Source of the DNA: Flavobacterium aquatile LMG 4008 = ATCC 11947
GTDB taxonomy: Bacteria > Bacteroidota > Bacteroidia > Flavobacteriales > Flavobacteriaceae
Reading direction: 5' to 3'
DNA: 64,000 nucleotides
NCBI RefSeq assembly: GCF_000757385.1
Contig: NZ_JRHH01000005.1
Coordinates: 124,001 to 188,000 of the forward strand
Both the position numbers and the translations under genes were made by a program. Below are positions 51,998-61,039 of this stretch, piece after piece. The notes under the pieces are model-generated. The model did no database searches and had not been told where the DNA came from. It was given only the letters and a program-made list of their open reading frames with translations. Position 1 is the stretch's first letter; the number at the start of each line of letters is the position of its first letter.

Positions 51998-53290
51998 TTA
52001 AGAATTCATTATCGATTCAATTTCCTCAACTTCAATAGGAATATTGCGCATCAAGTTGAATGCTTCACCTTTTTCTTGAATCACCATATCGTCTTCAATA
52101 CGGATTCCGAAACCTTCTGCCGGAATATAAATTCCTGGTTCAACGGTGAATACCATATTCGCTTGCATTGGTTCGTGTAATAATCCATAATCGTGCGTGT
52201 CTAATCCCATGTGGTGAGACGTTCCGTGCATGAAATATTTTTTATACGCTGGCCAATCTGGGTTTTCATTTTGAACATCAGCTTTTTCAATTAATCCTAG
52301 GCCTAAAAGTTCTGAAGTCATGATTTTACCAACTTCTACATGATATTGTTTCCATAAAGTTCCTGGAACTAACATTTTTGTAGCTTCATTTTTCACACGT
52401 AAAACCGCGTTATAAACTTCTTTTTGTCTATCAGAAAAACGTCCCGAAACAGGAACCATTCTAGTCATATCACTTGAATAATTTGCGTATTCTGCGCCAA
52501 CGTCAAGCAAAATCAAATCGCCAGCATTACATTGTTGGTTGTTTTCAATGTAATGCAACACATTAGCATTATTTCCCGAAGCAATAATTGGTGTATAAGC
52601 AAAACCTTTGGAACGATTTCTTAGAAATTCATGCGCAAATTCGGCTTCAATTTCATATTCCATTACGTTTGGTTTCACGAAATTCAAAATTCTTCTAAAA
52701 CCTTTTTCAGTGATATTACATGCTTCTTGGATTAAATCCAACTCTTCGCTTTCTTTAATAGAACGAATTCGTTGCAAAATAGGATTCGATTTTTCGACTT
52801 TATGCGCTGGATAATTTTCTTTCCACCATTTGATAAAACGCGCTTCACGAGTTTCGGTTTCAATCACCGCACGATAATGTTCGTTAGTGTTGATGTAAAT
52901 GGTTTCTGCATACGTCATAACTTCTTTCAATGTTTTATGAAAATCTTGCAACCAAATAACGGTTTTAATTCCGGCCACTTCAAACGCTCTTTCTTTGGTA
53001 AGTTTTTCGCCTTCCCAAATTGCAATGTGTTCGTTAGTTTCTTTTAAGAATAAAATCTCTTTCAAATGCTCATAAGGTGCATCCGGAAAAAGCAACAAAA
53101 TACTTTCTTCTTGATCAACGCCCGATAAATAAAAAATATCACGATGTTGTGCAAAAGGCAAAGTAGAATCCGCAGAAACTGGGTAAATATCGTTAGAATT
53201 GAAAACGGCAACACTATTAGGTTTCATTTGTGCCGTGAATTTTGCTCTGTTTTTAATAAACAAATCACGGTCTATTTGATGGTATTTCAT
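51998..53290 (-). CDS. pepP: Aminopeptidase P family metallopeptidase
   Basis: Such enzymes release an N-terminal residue before proline. The 430 residues comprise an N-terminal creatinase-like domain and a C-terminal pita-bread peptidase. The two-metal ligands are Asp in LLDVGAEY and SSDMTRM, His in HGTSHHMGLDTHD, Glu in FTVEPGIYI and Glu in IRIEDDMVI. It is cytoplasmic, as there is no signal peptide. Family assignment is firm; the exact peptide preference is not. Confidence 0.93.
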   Translation of the reverse strand: MKYHQIDRDLFIKNRAKFTAQMKPNSVAVFNSNDIYPVSADSTLPFAQHRDIFYLSGVDQEESILLLFPDAPYEHLKEILFLKETNEHIAIWEGEKLTKERAFEVAGIKTVIWLQDFHKTLKEVMTYAETIYINTNEHYRAVIETETREARFIKWWKENYPAHKVEKSNPILQRIRSIKESEELDLIQEACNITEKGFRRILNFVKPNVMEYEIEAEFAHEFLRNRSKGFAYTPIIASGNNANVLHYIENNQQCNAGDLILLDVGAEYANYSSDMTRMVPVSGRFSDRQKEVYNAVLRVKNEATKMLVPGTLWKQYHVEVGKIMTSELLGLGLIEKADVQNENPDWPAYKKYFMHGTSHHMGLDTHDYGLLHEPMQANMVFTVEPGIYIPAEGFGIRIEDDMVIQEKGEAFNLMRNIPIEVEEIESIMNS

Positions 53291-53355
53291 ATGTAAGTTT
53301 TTATTGTTTTTTAATGGTCATATGCAATCGCCTAATGGCTCATGTCATTTTATTT

Positions 53356-53385
53356 AGTAATTAGTGAATAGTAATTAGTGAATAG
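53356..53385. repeat. Two-copy direct repeat AGTAATTAGTGAAT
   Basis: Two exact tandem copies of the 14-base unit AGTAATTAGTGAAT lie in the 214-base gap between pepP and the Crp-like gene. The rest of the gap holds no feature I can name. Confidence 0.8.
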
Positions 53386-53504
53386 CTTTATTCTATACAA
53401 AATTAAGGAATAATTGAGTTTAAGTTGTAGCCAAATGGCGTTATTTTAATCAACCGCTAATTAGCAAATTAAAAGAGCAAAAATTCTCGAATTTGCGGTA
53501 AGCA

Positions 53505-54101
53505 TTAATTTATGTTTTTACGAATACGACTCATATGTCGCGACGAAATTCCGAGGAAAGAGGATAAATAATGCAACGGAACTTCTTGAAGTAATTTGGG
53601 TTCAGTGGTTAATAGTTTTTTGTAACGTTCCTCAGGTTTTAATGTTAGTAAATCAATTCGATAATCATCGATTAAACAAATTTGTTTTTCAATCACATTG
53701 TAATAAAATTGATGAAATGCTTTGTTGTTTTCAATTAAATCTTTGAAAGTTTTCAAATCTACAATCCACAATTTGCAATCGGCAATAGCTTTAATGCTTT
53801 TTCTGGAAGGTTTTCCAAATAAAAAACTGCTTAAGGAAGATGTAACGGAGTTTCTCAATGCTAAATAGGTCGTTTTTTCTTCGTCCAATACTTCTATAGA
53901 ATGCTGTAAAATGCCACTTTCTACAAAACAGAAATATTGGCAAACTTCATTTTCTTTGACAAAGAATTCGTTTTTCTTTAAATGTAAAACTTGGAAAGTT
54001 GCTCTTGCTTTTGTAATCAATTCTTCCATAGATTGCTCATTCACATCAATAAATTGACACAAATAATTTAGAAAAGCATCATTAGATTTTGGAACTGACA
54101 T
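53505..54101 (-). CDS. Crp/Fnr-family transcriptional regulator
   Basis: This ~198-residue protein has an N-terminal cyclic-nucleotide-binding-type beta-roll (LKKNEFFVKENEVCQYFCFVESGILQH) and a short C-terminal helix-turn-helix (VPLHYLSSFLGISSRHMSRIRK). The cAMP phosphate-binding residues of Crp are not apparent, and there is no FNR-like cysteine cluster, so the signal is unknown. A longer frame (start at 54140) adds 13 hydrophobic residues; the ATG at 54101 (MSVPKSNDAF) is preferred. It is divergent from the ChaN-like gene. Confidence 0.83.
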   Translation of the reverse strand: MSVPKSNDAFLNYLCQFIDVNEQSMEELITKARATFQVLHLKKNEFFVKENEVCQYFCFVESGILQHSIEVLDEEKTTYLALRNSVTSSLSSFLFGKPSRKSIKAIADCKLWIVDLKTFKDLIENNKAFHQFYYNVIEKQICLIDDYRIDLLTLKPEERYKKLLTTEPKLLQEVPLHYLSSFLGISSRHMSRIRKNIN

Positions 54102-54178
54102 CTGTAAAAGTTTCAACAAAAATATCCAAATAGTTTTCAACTCAGATTAAAATCTATATTTTTATAAAAATTTTCACA

Positions 54179-55030
54179 ATGAAAACTACATTTCTTTCAA
54201 TACTTTTTCTTTTTACCATTTGCTTTCAAGCACAAGACAAAAAATCCTACCAGCTATTTGATAAAAACGGAAAAAAAGTAACTTACGATAAATTATTAAA
54301 GTCAGCATTAAAAACCCAAATTGTACTTTTTGGAGAATACCACAACAATTCGGTTTCCCATTGGTTGCAACTTGAGTTAACTAAAGACATTGCAGCAAAA
54401 ACGCCAATTGTTCTCGGTGCCGAAATGCTCGAAGCCGACAATCAAAAGCAATTAAATCAATACCTAAAAGGCGAAATCGATCAAAAAAAGTTGGATTCAA
54501 CAGCAAGATTATGGCCAAATTATAAAACCGATTACAAACCTTTAGTAGATTTTGCAAAAGAAAATAAATTCAATTTCATCGCAACAAATATTCCAAGAAG
54601 ATATGCTTCAATGGTTTCTAAAAAAGGTTTCGAAGCCCTAGAAACACTAACATCCGAAGAAAAATCATGGATTGCGCCACAACCAATTCCGTACGATGCC
54701 AATCTTCCGGGTTATGTAGAAATGATGAAAATGATGGGCGAACACACCAGCGTAAATATGCCCAAAGCACAAGCGAGTAAAGACGCAACAATGGCGTATT
54801 TCATCAATCAAAATCTTAAAAAAGACACCATTTTCATCCATTATAACGGCACCTATCACTCCGATAATTTTGACGGAATCAATTGGTACTTAAAGCAGTA
54901 CAATCGCAATATCCAAATAATTACTATTTCAACTGTGGAGCAAAAAGATATTTCTAAATTAGAAAAGGAAAATTACAATAAAGCCAACTACATTCTCGTT
55001 ATAGATGAAGATGTAACAAAAACGTATTAA
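54179..55030 (+). CDS. ChaN-like haem-uptake/iron-regulated protein
   Basis: This 283-residue exported protein has signal MKTTFLSILFLFTICFQAQ. The ChaN domain begins with IVLFGEYHNNSVSHWLQLELTKDI; other hallmarks are LGAEMLEADNQKQL, ATNIPRRYASMVSKKGF and FIHYNGTYHSDNFDGINWYL. In Campylobacter ChaN binds haem as a dimer, and the domain is otherwise of unclear enzymatic role. It lacks a lipobox cysteine in the signal region. The gene is followed by a palindromic element. Confidence 0.8.
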   Translation: MKTTFLSILFLFTICFQAQDKKSYQLFDKNGKKVTYDKLLKSALKTQIVLFGEYHNNSVSHWLQLELTKDIAAKTPIVLGAEMLEADNQKQLNQYLKGEIDQKKLDSTARLWPNYKTDYKPLVDFAKENKFNFIATNIPRRYASMVSKKGFEALETLTSEEKSWIAPQPIPYDANLPGYVEMMKMMGEHTSVNMPKAQASKDATMAYFINQNLKKDTIFIHYNGTYHSDNFDGINWYLKQYNRNIQIITISTVEQKDISKLEKENYNKANYILVIDEDVTKTY

Positions 55031-55077
55031 AATCGTCTAAATTATTTGAAACGAATGGCTTGCGCATTTTTTGTAAT

Positions 55078-55157
55078 CCATTTTCCCGCTTTCCGTTGCA
55101 ATGTTTATTGTTTTGAAAGAACAAAACAATAAACATTTTCACTGCAATCGGGGTTAA
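55078..55157. repeat. Palindromic intergenic element, copy 3
   Basis: Outer words TTTTCCCGCTTTCCGTTGC and CACTGCAATCGGGGTTA enclose a perfect 16-bp stem: AATGTTTATTGTTTTG at 55100-55115 and CAAAACAATAAACATT at 55122-55137, loop AAAGAA. This is the cleanest of the copies and occupies most of the gap between the ChaN-like gene and the next lipoprotein gene. Confidence 0.85.
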
Positions 55158-55173
55158 AAACCTAAACCATAGC

Positions 55174-56040
55174 ATGAAAAAACTACTAGTTACGACATTT
55201 TTATTAGCATTGATAATTCCGTTTTTTTCGTGTTCTACTGACGATAACGAAGAACCAATGCTTATCGTAAAATTCAAATTCGATAAAGATCAAGCTAGAT
55301 TAAATAATTTAGGTCAACCTTCAACAGTAGCTTCAGGAAATGCCGCGCAATCGCCAACTTTCAATTCCATTTCAGCACATTATCTAGAATTGGCACCAAA
55401 CGCAACAACACAATTAGGTAACGGAGCAATTTTATATCACGCGCCAGAAACTTCAGTTGGAGGAAGCAATGCCATCGATTTTAGTCAGTCTAAAATTGTA
55501 GGTCAAGATGAAGTTTTTCTAAAAATTCCACTTAGTCAATTGCAATCAGGAAATTACGAATGGTTACGAGTTTCATTGTCTTATCAAAATTACAGCATCA
55601 AAATTAGAAACCAAGGAGTTGACTATGAAGGAACTTTAGCAAGTTTTGTTGGTTTCAATAATTACATTGGTTCACATTCCATAGGAAATAATATTTTCCC
55701 AATAAACGGAAATCGCTCACAAGGTTATTGGGCATTTGCATTAAATAATCAACCCTATTCTTCATCAGGTCAAGCACCAGCTGGAGCAACAACAGTTCCA
55801 AATCCTATTGCATCAACTTCTCCAATTCCTGCAGGTTCTTGTGTAGTAACAGGAAAATTTCCAACTAATTTAGTGATTACAGGAAACGAAACCAAAGACG
55901 TTACCATTACACTTTCGCTATCAATCAACAACAGTTTCGAATGGAGAGAAGTAATTCAGGACGGTAAATTTGAACCTTCTCAAGAAGAAAATGTCGTCGA
56001 TATGGGATTACGTGGATTAATTCCGACGTTTGTAAAATAA
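55174..56040 (+). CDS. Hypothetical lipoprotein
   Basis: This 288-residue predicted lipoprotein has signal MKKLLVTTFLLALIIPFFSC with the lipobox Cys at 20. The mature protein is beta-rich, with ISAHYLELAPNATTQLGNGAI, YHAPETSVGGSNAIDF, GNYEWLRVSLSYQNYSIKI and VTGKFPTNLVITGNETKDVT. A faint resemblance to MbnP-like proteins (the LRVSL stretch) exists but I do not assert it. It may be surface-exposed; function unknown. Confidence 0.65.
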   Translation: MKKLLVTTFLLALIIPFFSCSTDDNEEPMLIVKFKFDKDQARLNNLGQPSTVASGNAAQSPTFNSISAHYLELAPNATTQLGNGAILYHAPETSVGGSNAIDFSQSKIVGQDEVFLKIPLSQLQSGNYEWLRVSLSYQNYSIKIRNQGVDYEGTLASFVGFNNYIGSHSIGNNIFPINGNRSQGYWAFALNNQPYSSSGQAPAGATTVPNPIASTSPIPAGSCVVTGKFPTNLVITGNETKDVTITLSLSINNSFEWREVIQDGKFEPSQEENVVDMGLRGLIPTFVK

Positions 56041-56140
56041 TTTTGTTTAACAAAAAATAGCGATATTTATCTTCTTAACACTTTGAAAATCAACAAGTGT
56101 TAAACTCACTTTAAATTCATTATAAATTACACCGAAAAGG

Positions 56141-56171
56141 TTGTAGTTAATATCAAATAGCTGTATTTTTG
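56141..56171 (+). promoter_or_regulatory. Promoter of the sdhCAB operon
   Basis: TTG at 56141-56143, a 20-base spacer and TATTTTTG at 56164-56171 match both halves of the flavobacterial consensus, 31 bases before the sdhC ATG. Confidence 0.75.
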
Positions 56172-56202
56172 TGTGATTTTTTAAAATAAATTATACAATC
56201 TT

Positions 56203-57060
56203 ATGGCAAAATCTGCACTTTTAAAGTCATCTATCGCAAAGAAATATTGGATGGCTCTTACAGGTTTATTTTTATGCTTGTTTTTGGCAGGACATTTAGC
56301 TGGAAATCTTCAGTTAATTTTTAGTGATGCATTGCATTTCAATCAGTATGCATTGTTCATGACGTCAAATCCAGCGGTAAAATTACTTTCTTACCTAACT
56401 TACATTTCAATTCTTTTTCACGCGGTTGATGGTTTTTTACTAACTTATCAAAACATCAAAGCAAGACCAATTGGTTATGCTAAAAACAACCCGAGTAAGA
56501 ACAGTAGTATTTCATCAAGAAATATGGCTGTTTTAGGGACATTAATTTTAGTGTTTATTGTTACGCACATGGTTAATTTTTGGGCAAAAATGCATTTTGA
56601 CGAAAACATGCCTTTGCAAACAATAACTGTAGAAGCAATGGGGCAAAAACAAGAATTATATCTTACTACAAATGAAGGATATATGCCTGTTGCTCAAGTA
56701 GCAAAAAGCTATGAAGATGCTACAAAAACTGGAGCGCAATCGTACATTGCTAACAGAACTGAGTTCTACAATACACAAGCAAAAGTAAAAATTGGTGAAG
56801 GTTACAAGGATTTACACAAAATAACAGTTGCCTTTTTTAAAGATGCTAAATTTGGTTTAATTGCCACCATTTTATATGTAATTGCAATGGCAGTTTTAGC
56901 TTTTCACTTATTACACGGATTTAGTAGTGCTTTCCAATCTCTTGGTTTAAATAATCCAAATTGGACGCCAAAAATTAAATTCTTTGGAGCTGCTTTCGCG
57001 ATTATAGTTCCAATTTTATTTGCAATTATTCCGGTTTACATTCACTTTTTCTTAAAATAA
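56203..57060 (+). CDS. sdhC: Succinate dehydrogenase cytochrome b subunit
   Basis: This membrane anchor of respiratory complex II has 285 residues and five hydrophobic segments, with histidines in [36 protein letters not shown] and [12 protein letters not shown] that fit diheme ligation. A single large subunit with no SdhD gene following is the type B arrangement known in Bacillus and Wolinella. It starts the operon with a clear promoter, and sdhA follows 19 bases later. Confidence 0.95.
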   Translation: MAKSALLKSSIAKKYWMALTGLFLCLFLAGHLAGNLQLIFSDALHFNQYALFMTSNPAVKLLSYLTYISILFHAVDGFLLTYQNIKARPIGYAKNNPSKNSSISSRNMAVLGTLILVFIVTHMVNFWAKMHFDENMPLQTITVEAMGQKQELYLTTNEGYMPVAQVAKSYEDATKTGAQSYIANRTEFYNTQAKVKIGEGYKDLHKITVAFFKDAKFGLIATILYVIAMAVLAFHLLHGFSSAFQSLGLNNPNWTPKIKFFGAAFAIIVPILFAIIPVYIHFFLK

Positions 57061-57079
57061 TCAACATCAGATATACATT

Positions 57080-59089
57080 ATGAAGTTAGATTCAAAAATA
57101 CCAGAAGGTCATATTTCTAAAAAATGGACCGATTATAAAGATCATTTAAAATTAGTTGCTCCAAACAATAGACCAAAAATTGATATTATTGTAGTTGGAA
57201 CTGGTTTAGCTGGTGCATCTGCTGCAGCTTCGCTTGGAGAAATGGGTTACAATGTGAAAGCATTTTGTTACCAAGATTCACCAAGAAGAGCGCACTCAAT
57301 CGCAGCTCAAGGTGGAATAAATGCTGCTAAAAATTATCAAAATGATGGTGATAGTATCTTTAGATTATTCTATGATACTATTAAAGGTGGTGATTACAGA
57401 GCTCGTGAAGCTAACGTTCACCGTTTAGCAGAAGTTTCAGGAAATATTATCGACCAATGTGTAGCTCAAGGTGTTCCTTTTGCTCGCGAATATGGTGGAT
57501 TATTAGATAACCGTTCGTTTGGTGGAACTCAAGTACAACGTACTTTTTATGCCGCTGGACAAACAGGTCAACAATTATTATTAGGTGCTTATTCGGCACT
57601 TTCTAGACAAATTGGTTTAGGTCGCGTTAAGCAATTTAACCGTCACGAAATGCTAGATTTAGTAAAAGTAGATGGTAAAGCACGCGGAATTATAGCACGT
57701 AATTTAGTTACAGGTGAACTAGAAAGACACTCGGCTCATGCTGTTGTTATTGCAACTGGTGGATATGGAAACGTATATTTCCTATCTACAAATGCAATGG
57801 GAAGTAACGTAACTGCTGGTTGGAAAATTCACAAGAAAGGTGCTGCTTTTGCAAATCCTTGTTTTGTGCAAATTCACCCAACTTGTATTCCTGTTCATGG
57901 AGTAAATCAATCTAAATTAACTTTGATGTCAGAATCATTGCGTAATTCAGGTCGTATTTGGGTTCCAAAAAAGAAAGAAGATGCAGAAGCTATTCGTGAA
58001 GGAAAATTAAAACCAACACAACTTGCTGAAGAAGATAGAGATTATTTCTTAGAAAGAAGATATCCAGCATTTGGTAACTTAGTTCCACGTGATGTGGCTT
58101 CAAGAGCTGCCAAAGAAAGATGTGACGCAGGGCATGGTATCGAAGCAAACGATACTAACGAAGGTGTTTATTTAGATTTCTCTACAGAAATTCAAAGTAA
58201 AGGTCGTCAAGCTGCTTATGCAAAAGGAAATCATAATCCTTCAGCGGAAGAAGTGACTAAATTAGGAAAACAATGGTTGGAAGAAAAATACGGTAACTTG
58301 TTTACAATGTACCAAAAAATTACAGATGAAAATCCGTATGAAACTCCAATGAAAATTTATCCAGCAGTTCACTACACAATGGGTGGTGTTTGGGTTGATT
58401 ATAACTTACAATCTACAATTCCTGGTTGTTTCGTTGCTGGAGAAGCAAATTTCTCTGATCACGGTGCAAACCGACTTGGAGCTTCGGCTTTAATGCAAGG
58501 TTTAGCAGATGGATATTTTGTGCTTCCTTATACGGTTTCAAATTATTTAGCAGACGAAATTAGAACAGGTAAAATATCAACAGAATCTCAAGAATTTATC
58601 GATGCCGAAAACAACGTTAAAAATTCAATCGAGAGTTTATTGAAAAATAAAGGTTCTAAATCGGTTGACCATTTTCACAAACGTCTTGGTTTGATTATGT
58701 GGAATAAAGTTGGAATGGCGCGTAATGAAGCTGGATTAAAACAAGCTATTGAAGAAATTGCTGCTTTAAAAGAAGAATTCTATAACGATGTTTACGTTCC
58801 TGGAACGGCTGACGAATTAAATCCTGAATTAGAAAAAGCACTTCGTGTTGCCGATTTTATAGATTTAGGTCAGTTAATGGCTATGGATGCTTTGCAAAGA
58901 AACGAATCTTGTGGTGGACATTTCCGTGAAGAATATCAAGATGCTGAAGGAGAAACACTTCGTGATGACGAAAACTTCTCTTTTGTAAGTGCTTGGGAAT
59001 ATATGGGTTATGACATCAGCAAAGAAATTCTTAATAAAGAAGAATTGAAATACGAGTTTATCAAAATTGCAGCTAGAAATTACAAATAG
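57080..59089 (+). CDS. sdhA: Succinate dehydrogenase flavoprotein subunit
   Basis: This flavoprotein oxidises succinate to fumarate. The 669-residue protein has the FAD-binding [20 protein letters not shown], the flavin attachment region [16 protein letters not shown] with the His that carries FAD covalently, and catalytic Arg/His in [14 protein letters not shown] and [21 protein letters not shown]. The long form (over 600 residues, like Wolinella) fits the type B membrane anchor. A 94-base AT-rich spacer separates it from sdhB. Confidence 0.96.
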   Translation: MKLDSKIPEGHISKKWTDYKDHLKLVAPNNRPKIDIIVVGTGLAGASAAASLGEMGYNVKAFCYQDSPRRAHSIAAQGGINAAKNYQNDGDSIFRLFYDTIKGGDYRAREANVHRLAEVSGNIIDQCVAQGVPFAREYGGLLDNRSFGGTQVQRTFYAAGQTGQQLLLGAYSALSRQIGLGRVKQFNRHEMLDLVKVDGKARGIIARNLVTGELERHSAHAVVIATGGYGNVYFLSTNAMGSNVTAGWKIHKKGAAFANPCFVQIHPTCIPVHGVNQSKLTLMSESLRNSGRIWVPKKKEDAEAIREGKLKPTQLAEEDRDYFLERRYPAFGNLVPRDVASRAAKERCDAGHGIEANDTNEGVYLDFSTEIQSKGRQAAYAKGNHNPSAEEVTKLGKQWLEEKYGNLFTMYQKITDENPYETPMKIYPAVHYTMGGVWVDYNLQSTIPGCFVAGEANFSDHGANRLGASALMQGLADGYFVLPYTVSNYLADEIRTGKISTESQEFIDAENNVKNSIESLLKNKGSKSVDHFHKRLGLIMWNKVGMARNEAGLKQAIEEIAALKEEFYNDVYVPGTADELNPELEKALRVADFIDLGQLMAMDALQRNESCGGHFREEYQDAEGETLRDDENFSFVSAWEYMGYDISKEILNKEELKYEFIKIAARNYK

Positions 59090-59178
59090 TAACTAGTGAA
59101 AAGTAAAGAGTAAATAGTAATTAAAAGAATTTTTAAAGCTAATCACTACTTACTAATCACTAATCACTCAAAAAAAAT
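59090..59178. repeat. Spacer with short repeated phrases between sdhA and sdhB
   Basis: The left part repeats AGTAA/AGTGAA/AGAGTAAATAGTAA; the right part repeats ACTAATCACT in tandem and nearly complements the left. An imperfect hairpin is possible. It is similar in style to 53356-53385. Confidence 0.5.
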
Positions 59179-59183
59179 ACATT

Positions 59184-59945
59184 ATGTCTTCAGCAAAAAA
59201 TATAAATATAAACCTTAAAATTTGGCGTCAGAAAAACGCTAAAGCAAAAGGTAGCATGGAAACTTATAAATTAGATAATGTTTCTACTGCAAGTTCGTTT
59301 TTAGAAATGCTTGATCAATTGAACGAGCAACTAATTAACGACAAAAAAGAACCAGTAGCATTCGATCACGATTGTCGTGAAGGAATCTGCGGGATGTGTT
59401 CGCTTTACATCAACGGACGCGCTCACGGACCAGATACTGGAACCACAACATGTCAGTTACACATGCGTAAATTCAACGATGGCGATACTATTTTTATCGA
59501 ACCATGGAGAAGTAAAGCGTTTCCTGTTGTAAAAGATTTAGTTGTTGATAGAAGTGCATTCGATAGAATTCAACAAGCTGGTGGTTTCGTTTCTGTAAAT
59601 ACATCAGGAAATACTATTGATGCTAATGCAACTCCAATTCCAAAACAAGATGCGGATAAAGCTTTCGAAGCTGCAGCATGTATTGGTTGTGGTGCGTGTG
59701 TTGCAACTTGTAAAAATGGTTCAGCAATGTTATTTGTTGGAGCAAAAGTATCGCAATATGCATTATTACCACAAGGAAAAGTAGAAGCTTCACAACGTGT
59801 TTTAAATATGGTGCGTCAAATGGACGAAGAAGGTTTCGGAAACTGTACTAATACTGGCGCATGTGAAGTAGAATGTCCGAAAGGAATTTCTCTAGAAAAC
59901 ATCGCTCGTATGAACAGAGAATTTTTAAAAGCAAGTATTAAGTAA
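59184..59945 (+). CDS. sdhB: Succinate dehydrogenase iron-sulphur subunit
   Basis: This 253-residue subunit carries electrons from flavin to quinone. The [2Fe-2S] ligands are in [12 protein letters not shown] and the later C in CQLHMR; the second and third clusters are bound by [11 protein letters not shown] and [14 protein letters not shown]. Length and motif order are normal. The operon ends in a strong terminator just after it. A start with an earlier Met is not in frame nearby. Confidence 0.96.
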   Translation: MSSAKNININLKIWRQKNAKAKGSMETYKLDNVSTASSFLEMLDQLNEQLINDKKEPVAFDHDCREGICGMCSLYINGRAHGPDTGTTTCQLHMRKFNDGDTIFIEPWRSKAFPVVKDLVVDRSAFDRIQQAGGFVSVNTSGNTIDANATPIPKQDADKAFEAAACIGCGACVATCKNGSAMLFVGAKVSQYALLPQGKVEASQRVLNMVRQMDEEGFGNCTNTGACEVECPKGISLENIARMNREFLKASIK

Positions 59946-59966
59946 TTAATCACTTCTCAAAATATC

Positions 59967-60000
59967 TAAAACGCATTCATTTATTTGGATGCGTTTTTTT
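59967..60000 (+). terminator. Terminator of the sdh operon
   Basis: AAACGCATTCAT pairs with TGGATGCGTTT (one mismatch) and a T-run of seven or more follows. Confidence 0.85.
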
Positions 60001-60002
60001 AT

Positions 60003-60134
60003 GGCGTTACCTTTCAGGTCGGGCTTTCCGTTCCAATCTTTTATGGCAGAAAAAGCCATAAAAGGATTTCACTTCAAACGAAGTTCACTGAACTCCTATG
60101 AAAATTGAAATTATGTGAAGTAATCCCTAACGCA
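60003..60134. repeat. Palindromic intergenic element, second family, with nested insert
   Basis: Ends GCGTTA (60004) and TAACGC (60128) are complementary. Inside, GGTCGGGCTTTCCGTTCC leads to a stem AATCTTTTATGGC / GCCATAAAAGGATT. After ATTTCACTTCAA, about 45 bases containing ACGAAGTTCACTGAACTCC interrupt what would be a direct run into AATCCCTAACGC. It is therefore probably one repeat inserted in another. Confidence 0.7.
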
Positions 60135-60166
60135 AAATCCGTATATTTGAGAAACCTTATTTTAAA

Positions 60167-61000
60167 ATGAAACAACTATTTACATCAGTATTTTTTGTGA
60201 TTTCAATTTTCAGTTTTGCCCAAAATCTAAAACTAATCACCTATAATATTCGTTTGGATTTGGCTAGCGATGGCGAAAATGCTTGGTCTAATAGAAAAGA
60301 TTATTTCTGCTCGCAACTAGCATTTTATGAACCCGATGTTTTCGGAATTCAAGAAGCTTTACCCAATCAAGTTATTGCTATTTCATCGGCTTTGCCCAAA
60401 TATAGTTATGTAGGAATTGGTAGAGATGGCATCGGAAAAGGAGAATCGTCTAATATTTTTTATAAAAAAGATAGATTTGAGTTGTTACAACAAAGTACTT
60501 TTTGGTTGTCAGAAACTCCAGAAGTGATGTCGAAAGGTTGGGATGCTGCGCTGAATAGAGTTTGCACGTATGCTTTATTGAAAGACAAAAAAACCAAGCA
60601 AATCTTCTGGGTTTTCAATACGCATTTCGATCATATTGGTGAATTGGCACGAGCAAATTCAATAAAATTAATTCTTTCAAAGATTAAAACTTTGAACACT
60701 AAAAATTATCCTGTCTTTTTCATGGGCGATTTCAATTCGGAACCATCCGAAGAACGAATTGTAAATCTAAAAAAAGAAATGTTAGATACTTATGATGTTT
60801 CTATCGAAAAACCATTTGGTCCAACTGGAACTTTCAACGCTTTTAAACACAATGAAGCAGTTATAAAACGAATTGACTATATTTTTATATCGAAAAATAA
60901 TAAGCTAAAAGTAAATAAATTTGCCATTTTGAGCGATTCCAAAGACTTGAAGTATCCATCAGATCATTTGCCAGTTTATGCCGAAATAAGTTTTAATTAA
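60167..61000 (+). CDS. Secreted endonuclease/exonuclease/phosphatase family enzyme
   Basis: This 277-residue protein has signal MKQLFTSVFFVISIFSFAQ. The EEP (DNase I-like) fold is shown by LITYNIRLD, IQEALPNQV (metal Glu), WVFNTHFDHIGE, FFMGDFNSEPSEE and SDHLPVYAEI (catalytic Asp/His). Substrates of secreted members include DNA, phospholipid headgroups and other phosphodiesters; none can be chosen here. It lies 39 bases upstream of the GH92 gene, which may hint at a phosphodiester-containing glycan target. Confidence 0.85.
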   Translation: MKQLFTSVFFVISIFSFAQNLKLITYNIRLDLASDGENAWSNRKDYFCSQLAFYEPDVFGIQEALPNQVIAISSALPKYSYVGIGRDGIGKGESSNIFYKKDRFELLQQSTFWLSETPEVMSKGWDAALNRVCTYALLKDKKTKQIFWVFNTHFDHIGELARANSIKLILSKIKTLNTKNYPVFFMGDFNSEPSEERIVNLKKEMLDTYDVSIEKPFGPTGTFNAFKHNEAVIKRIDYIFISKNNKLKVNKFAILSDSKDLKYPSDHLPVYAEISFN

Positions 61001-61039
61001 AACCATTTTTTTATCTTTGGAAAACAAACAAACAACACA

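Noticed and set aside
55174..56040. An MbnP-type copper-peptide protein
   Set aside because: Only one short stretch resembles that family and no MbnH or MauG-type partner gene is adjacent.
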